Assembly (NCBI GenBank): GCA_965214235.1
Contig: CBDCBH010000003.1
Coordinates: 124,001-188,000, forward strand
Direction: 5' to 3'
Source of the DNA: Ilyomonas sp965214235
Lineage (GTDB): Bacteria > Bacteroidota > Bacteroidia > Chitinophagales > Chitinophagaceae
Length of the DNA: 64,000 nt
Shown: one piece after another, positions 62,193 through 64,000 of the stretch
How positions within the stretch are numbered: the stretch's first letter is position 1
Layout: each line of letters opens with the position of its first letter
Notes under the pieces: generated by a model
What the model saw: only the letters and a program-made list of their open reading frames with translations
What the model was told of the DNA's origin: nothing
Databases searched by the model: none
Made by a program: the position numbers and the translations under genes

Positions 62193-62220
62193 AAGCCTGC
62201 TAAAATTAAATGGCAGGCTT
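62193..62220 (-). terminator. terminator between convergent genes
   Basis: AAGCCTGC pairs with GCAGGCTT around a 12-base A/T loop. The T run lies on the minus strand, so it mainly ends the 62243 gene and may also stop gcvH. Confidence 0.75.
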
Positions 62221-62242
62221 CGCAATATCTGTTTGCTGTTGT

Positions 62243-62431
62243 TTATTCTTCCGTATCCTTTGCGCTTTCTTTATAATGTTCCAAAGCTTTTTCGGGAACT
62301 TTTATTTCTTCTTTTTTCTTCTCATCACTTCCTGTATTGTTCTGCTTCGTTACATCGTTTGGCGGGTCTTCCGATGCGCCTTCTGTTGAGGCTTTTGCAT
62401 CTTTATCGTCAGGAAAAAAATATTGTTTCAT
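62243..62431 (-). CDS. small charged hypothetical protein
   Basis: 62 residues, highly charged, without hydrophobic core; TKQNNTGSDEKKKEE and PEKALEHYKESAKD are examples. Likely disordered. The clean terminator just past the stop and lack of overlapping gene support it as real, but no family is recognised. Confidence 0.55.
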   Translation of the reverse strand: MKQYFFPDDKDAKASTEGASEDPPNDVTKQNNTGSDEKKKEEIKVPEKALEHYKESAKDTEE

Positions 62432-62514
62432 AAGTTATTGTTTTTATAATCAGTGGCAAATGATAAGCCAGTAAATAATTTATCATTTCCCATCCTCAAA
62501 AAGAAACGATTGGT

Positions 62515-62772
62515 TTATTTTTTATCCCAATTATTTTCTAAGTTTTTATAGTTTTCTTTTGATACACTGCTTTTCTTTTTTGGTTTTGAAGTGCCGCTTT
62601 TTTTCTTTGCATTGATATTGTTCACCAACGAATTTTTTACTCCCAGTTTGTTCTTTTTTGTACTGCTTTTCTTTGGTGCTTTTTTAGCTGCGTCCTTTAC
62701 AGCAGCTTTTTTTGTTGCTGTAGCTTTGTCAGTAGCTGCTTTTTTTGTCGCTGCTTTTTTTAATGTTGCCAT
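62515..62772 (-). CDS. histone H1-like Lys/Ala-rich protein
   Basis: 85 residues, more than a third Lys. The first half repeats Ala-Ala-Thr-Lys-Lys (KKAATKKAATDKATATKKA), the middle KKAPKKSSTKK, and the end ENYKNLENNWDKK. It resembles histone H1-like or DNA-binding tails and could compact DNA; direct proof is absent. A second protein of this style is at 33668-33919. Confidence 0.7.
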   Translation of the reverse strand: MATLKKAATKKAATDKATATKKAAVKDAAKKAPKKSSTKKNKLGVKNSLVNNINAKKKSGTSKPKKKSSVSKENYKNLENNWDKK

Positions 62773-62890
62773 GTATTTGTTTATTGTTGTTTTACAATCA
62801 TTGTACCCAAAACAATACTTATTTTTTTCTTTGAAAAAAGCGAGTAAAACAAAACGTTAGTTCTAACATTTTACAGCATTGCGTTATCGT

Positions 62891-63673
62891 TTACACATTG
62901 TATCCAAAGCTGCGTATGCATGGTTTCCAATACTCCTGCTGGTTTTTTATCCAACCATGAATGCCAAAAGGCAAACCATTACAATCGGCATTTGTAAATG
63001 GCAACTCTTCTTCTCTATATTTTACAAAATCGGCACCGAATTGCTGGGCAAGATGTTTAGGTGCAATGGTAAATTTTGAAAACAATTTAGGGTAGTGAAG
63101 TGAATGAAATAAATCGTCATAAAACCCTTTTTTGCGCAGTTTTCTTTGCCAGTGATAAAAATTAATGTATAACTTAAAGCGGGATGTAATGTTGTAAAAA
63201 CTTCTTACATTTTTTAATGAAAATCCGCCGTTGCCAAAGTAATCGGGGTTGATATAAGTAGTAATGGTTTTAAAGAATGTATCTCTCATTATAAAATTGG
63301 TATTGTAGATAACTGAACCGATATAATCGTAATTCATCGAACACCATTTTTCCAACTCATCCCTAAAAACAAAAGCATCCAAATGGCAGGTGAGCATATA
63401 GTCATACTGAAGAAAACGCTTGTAAAAAAAGGGCTTTGTTTGCAATATGCTATACGCTTCATAACCGTTCCAGTTAAAGCGTTCTACGCGGGCTTCCTTA
63501 TTATTTTTCCTGCAAAAATTTATGTACCAGGATGTATCTAACTTTTCAGGTGCCATAAAAACAATGGTGTACCGATGTAATACCGTTATGGTTTGCGTTA
63601 GCGAGATTTTTTCAAACTCCGTTGGTTCTGATGTTTGTAATGGTACAACAATAACAGCTCTGTTGTTTTTCAT
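62891..63673 (-). CDS. DUF5672 family protein, putative glycosyltransferase
   Basis: 260 residues. AVIVVPLQTSEPTEFEK starts the domain; YDYMLTCHLDAFVFRDELEKW, YDYIGSVIY, FGNGGFSLKNVRSFY and PFGIHGW are DUF5672 features. These resemble GT-A sugar transferases with a DxD-like HLDAF. It probably works on surface glycans. The 278 bp upstream contain one small doubtful frame and otherwise nothing. Confidence 0.8.
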   Translation of the reverse strand: MKNNRAVIVVPLQTSEPTEFEKISLTQTITVLHRYTIVFMAPEKLDTSWYINFCRKNNKEARVERFNWNGYEAYSILQTKPFFYKRFLQYDYMLTCHLDAFVFRDELEKWCSMNYDYIGSVIYNTNFIMRDTFFKTITTYINPDYFGNGGFSLKNVRSFYNITSRFKLYINFYHWQRKLRKKGFYDDLFHSLHYPKLFSKFTIAPKHLAQQFGADFVKYREEELPFTNADCNGLPFGIHGWIKNQQEYWKPCIRSFGYNV

Positions 63674-63932
63674 TTCAAGTTAAACGCTTTCAGTTAATAC
63701 TATAAACAATACCAAGCAATTTTTAGTTTGGCTGATTAAACTGATGCGAATTAAAAACAAATCGGTCTTATAACCATACAATAATTTTTTACCGGCAATA
63801 AAATATAAGAGCGGGTTTACTTTATTACTGCTTCTCAACATCTTTAAAAAAGCAAAATCTATTTGCAATAAATCTGTTTAGAATTTGTTTGGATTGTTAT
63901 ATAAACAGCGCACATGCAACAACCAATTCAGC

Positions 63933-63940
63933 TACATTTG
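63933..63940 (+). promoter_or_regulatory. candidate -7 box
   Basis: TACATTTG matches TAnnTTTG exactly, 12 bp before the ATG at 63952; no -33 TTTG at the usual spacing. Confidence 0.3.
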
Positions 63941-63951
63941 CCTTCTTATTT

Positions 63952-64000
63952 ATGAGTACATTCAGCACATTAGCAGAAGGCATGAGCGGTTCCGAAATTG
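63952..64000 (+). CDS. start of a probable PLP-dependent aminotransferase
   Basis: Only 16 codons are inside the window, MSTFSTLAEGMSGSEI. The LAExxxGSEI pattern resembles the N-terminus of class I/II aminotransferases common in Bacteroidota, but so short a piece cannot prove it. Confidence 0.4.
   Translation, partial: MSTFSTLAEGMSGSEI

Noticed and set aside
63680..63868. 62-codon minus-strand frame before the DUF5672 gene
   Set aside because: No recognisable motif or leader; position alone does not justify a gene, though a truncated glycan gene remains possible.
1..64000. CRISPR array or restriction/defence island
   Set aside because: No regularly spaced direct repeats and no cas, restriction or abortive-infection cluster; the only defence-like genes are the HepT/MntA pair.

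Overview
The window looks like an ordinary chromosomal stretch of a Bacteroidota bacterium, most likely from the Chitinophagaceae or a close relative. The pointers are a PorP/SprF outer-membrane protein, bacillithiol genes (bshC, ytxJ), an ALDH7-type semialdehyde dehydrogenase, a MoxR/DUF58/DUF4350/DUF4129/SpoIIM/RDD block, a DUF3078 protein, A-rich leaders without clear Shine-Dalgarno sites, and candidate promoters of the TTTG / TAnnTTTG type. I see no phage, insertion sequence, CRISPR array or rRNA. The genus call is inference.

Layout. 1-8.7 kb: the end of an L,D-transpeptidase-like protein, a DUF1223 lipoprotein, an XRE/S24 regulator, an orphan MlaF-like ATPase, pdxJ, an aldehyde dehydrogenase, and small genes including ytxJ and a 42-residue lipoprotein. 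8.8-20 kb: aconitase, a queuosine-precursor transporter, membrane and secreted proteins of unknown role, purQ, a DsbD pair and a CCG-type Fe-S protein. 20-28 kb: DUF3078, miaB, a HepT/MntA-type toxin-antitoxin pair wedged before an RpoN-activator gene, then lptE, secG, tRNA-Gln and a ClC antiporter. 28-38 kb: purE, bshC, rimO, a Gfo/Idh/MocA oxidoreductase, pyrG and a membrane-anchored MutS relative. 38-49 kb: tmRNA, a five-PAS histidine kinase, the MoxR block and upp. 49-57 kb: porP/sprF, a BioF-like enzyme, HEAT and TPR proteins, a TPR-AAA+ ATPase and a (p)ppGpp synthetase/hydrolase. 57-64 kb: a broken epimerase gene behind a glycosyltransferase, serS, a cyclophilin, gcvH, small Lys-rich proteins, a DUF5672 protein and the start of an aminotransferase-like gene.

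Functional links. bshC and ytxJ imply bacillithiol as the low-molecular-weight thiol. miaB and rimO are paired methylthiotransferases. purQ, purE, pyrG and upp cover nucleotide synthesis and salvage. lptE, secG, dsbD and porP/sprF serve the envelope. tmRNA and Rsh serve ribosome rescue and the stringent response.

The most striking unexplained signal is a short dispersed motif, GTAAAAACAAA, usually preceded by A. I found 17 exact copies on both strands. Fifteen lie between genes, and two inverted pairs form the arms of long terminator hairpins. That architecture recalls DNA-uptake sequences of other phyla, but the function here is unknown. Other points of interest are an inverted 63-bp intergenic repeat, an lptE signal peptide encoded by an AGCT-rich repeat, a DsbD whose N-terminal cysteine pair is broken next to a stand-alone domain that keeps it, and the three-piece epimerase pseudogene.
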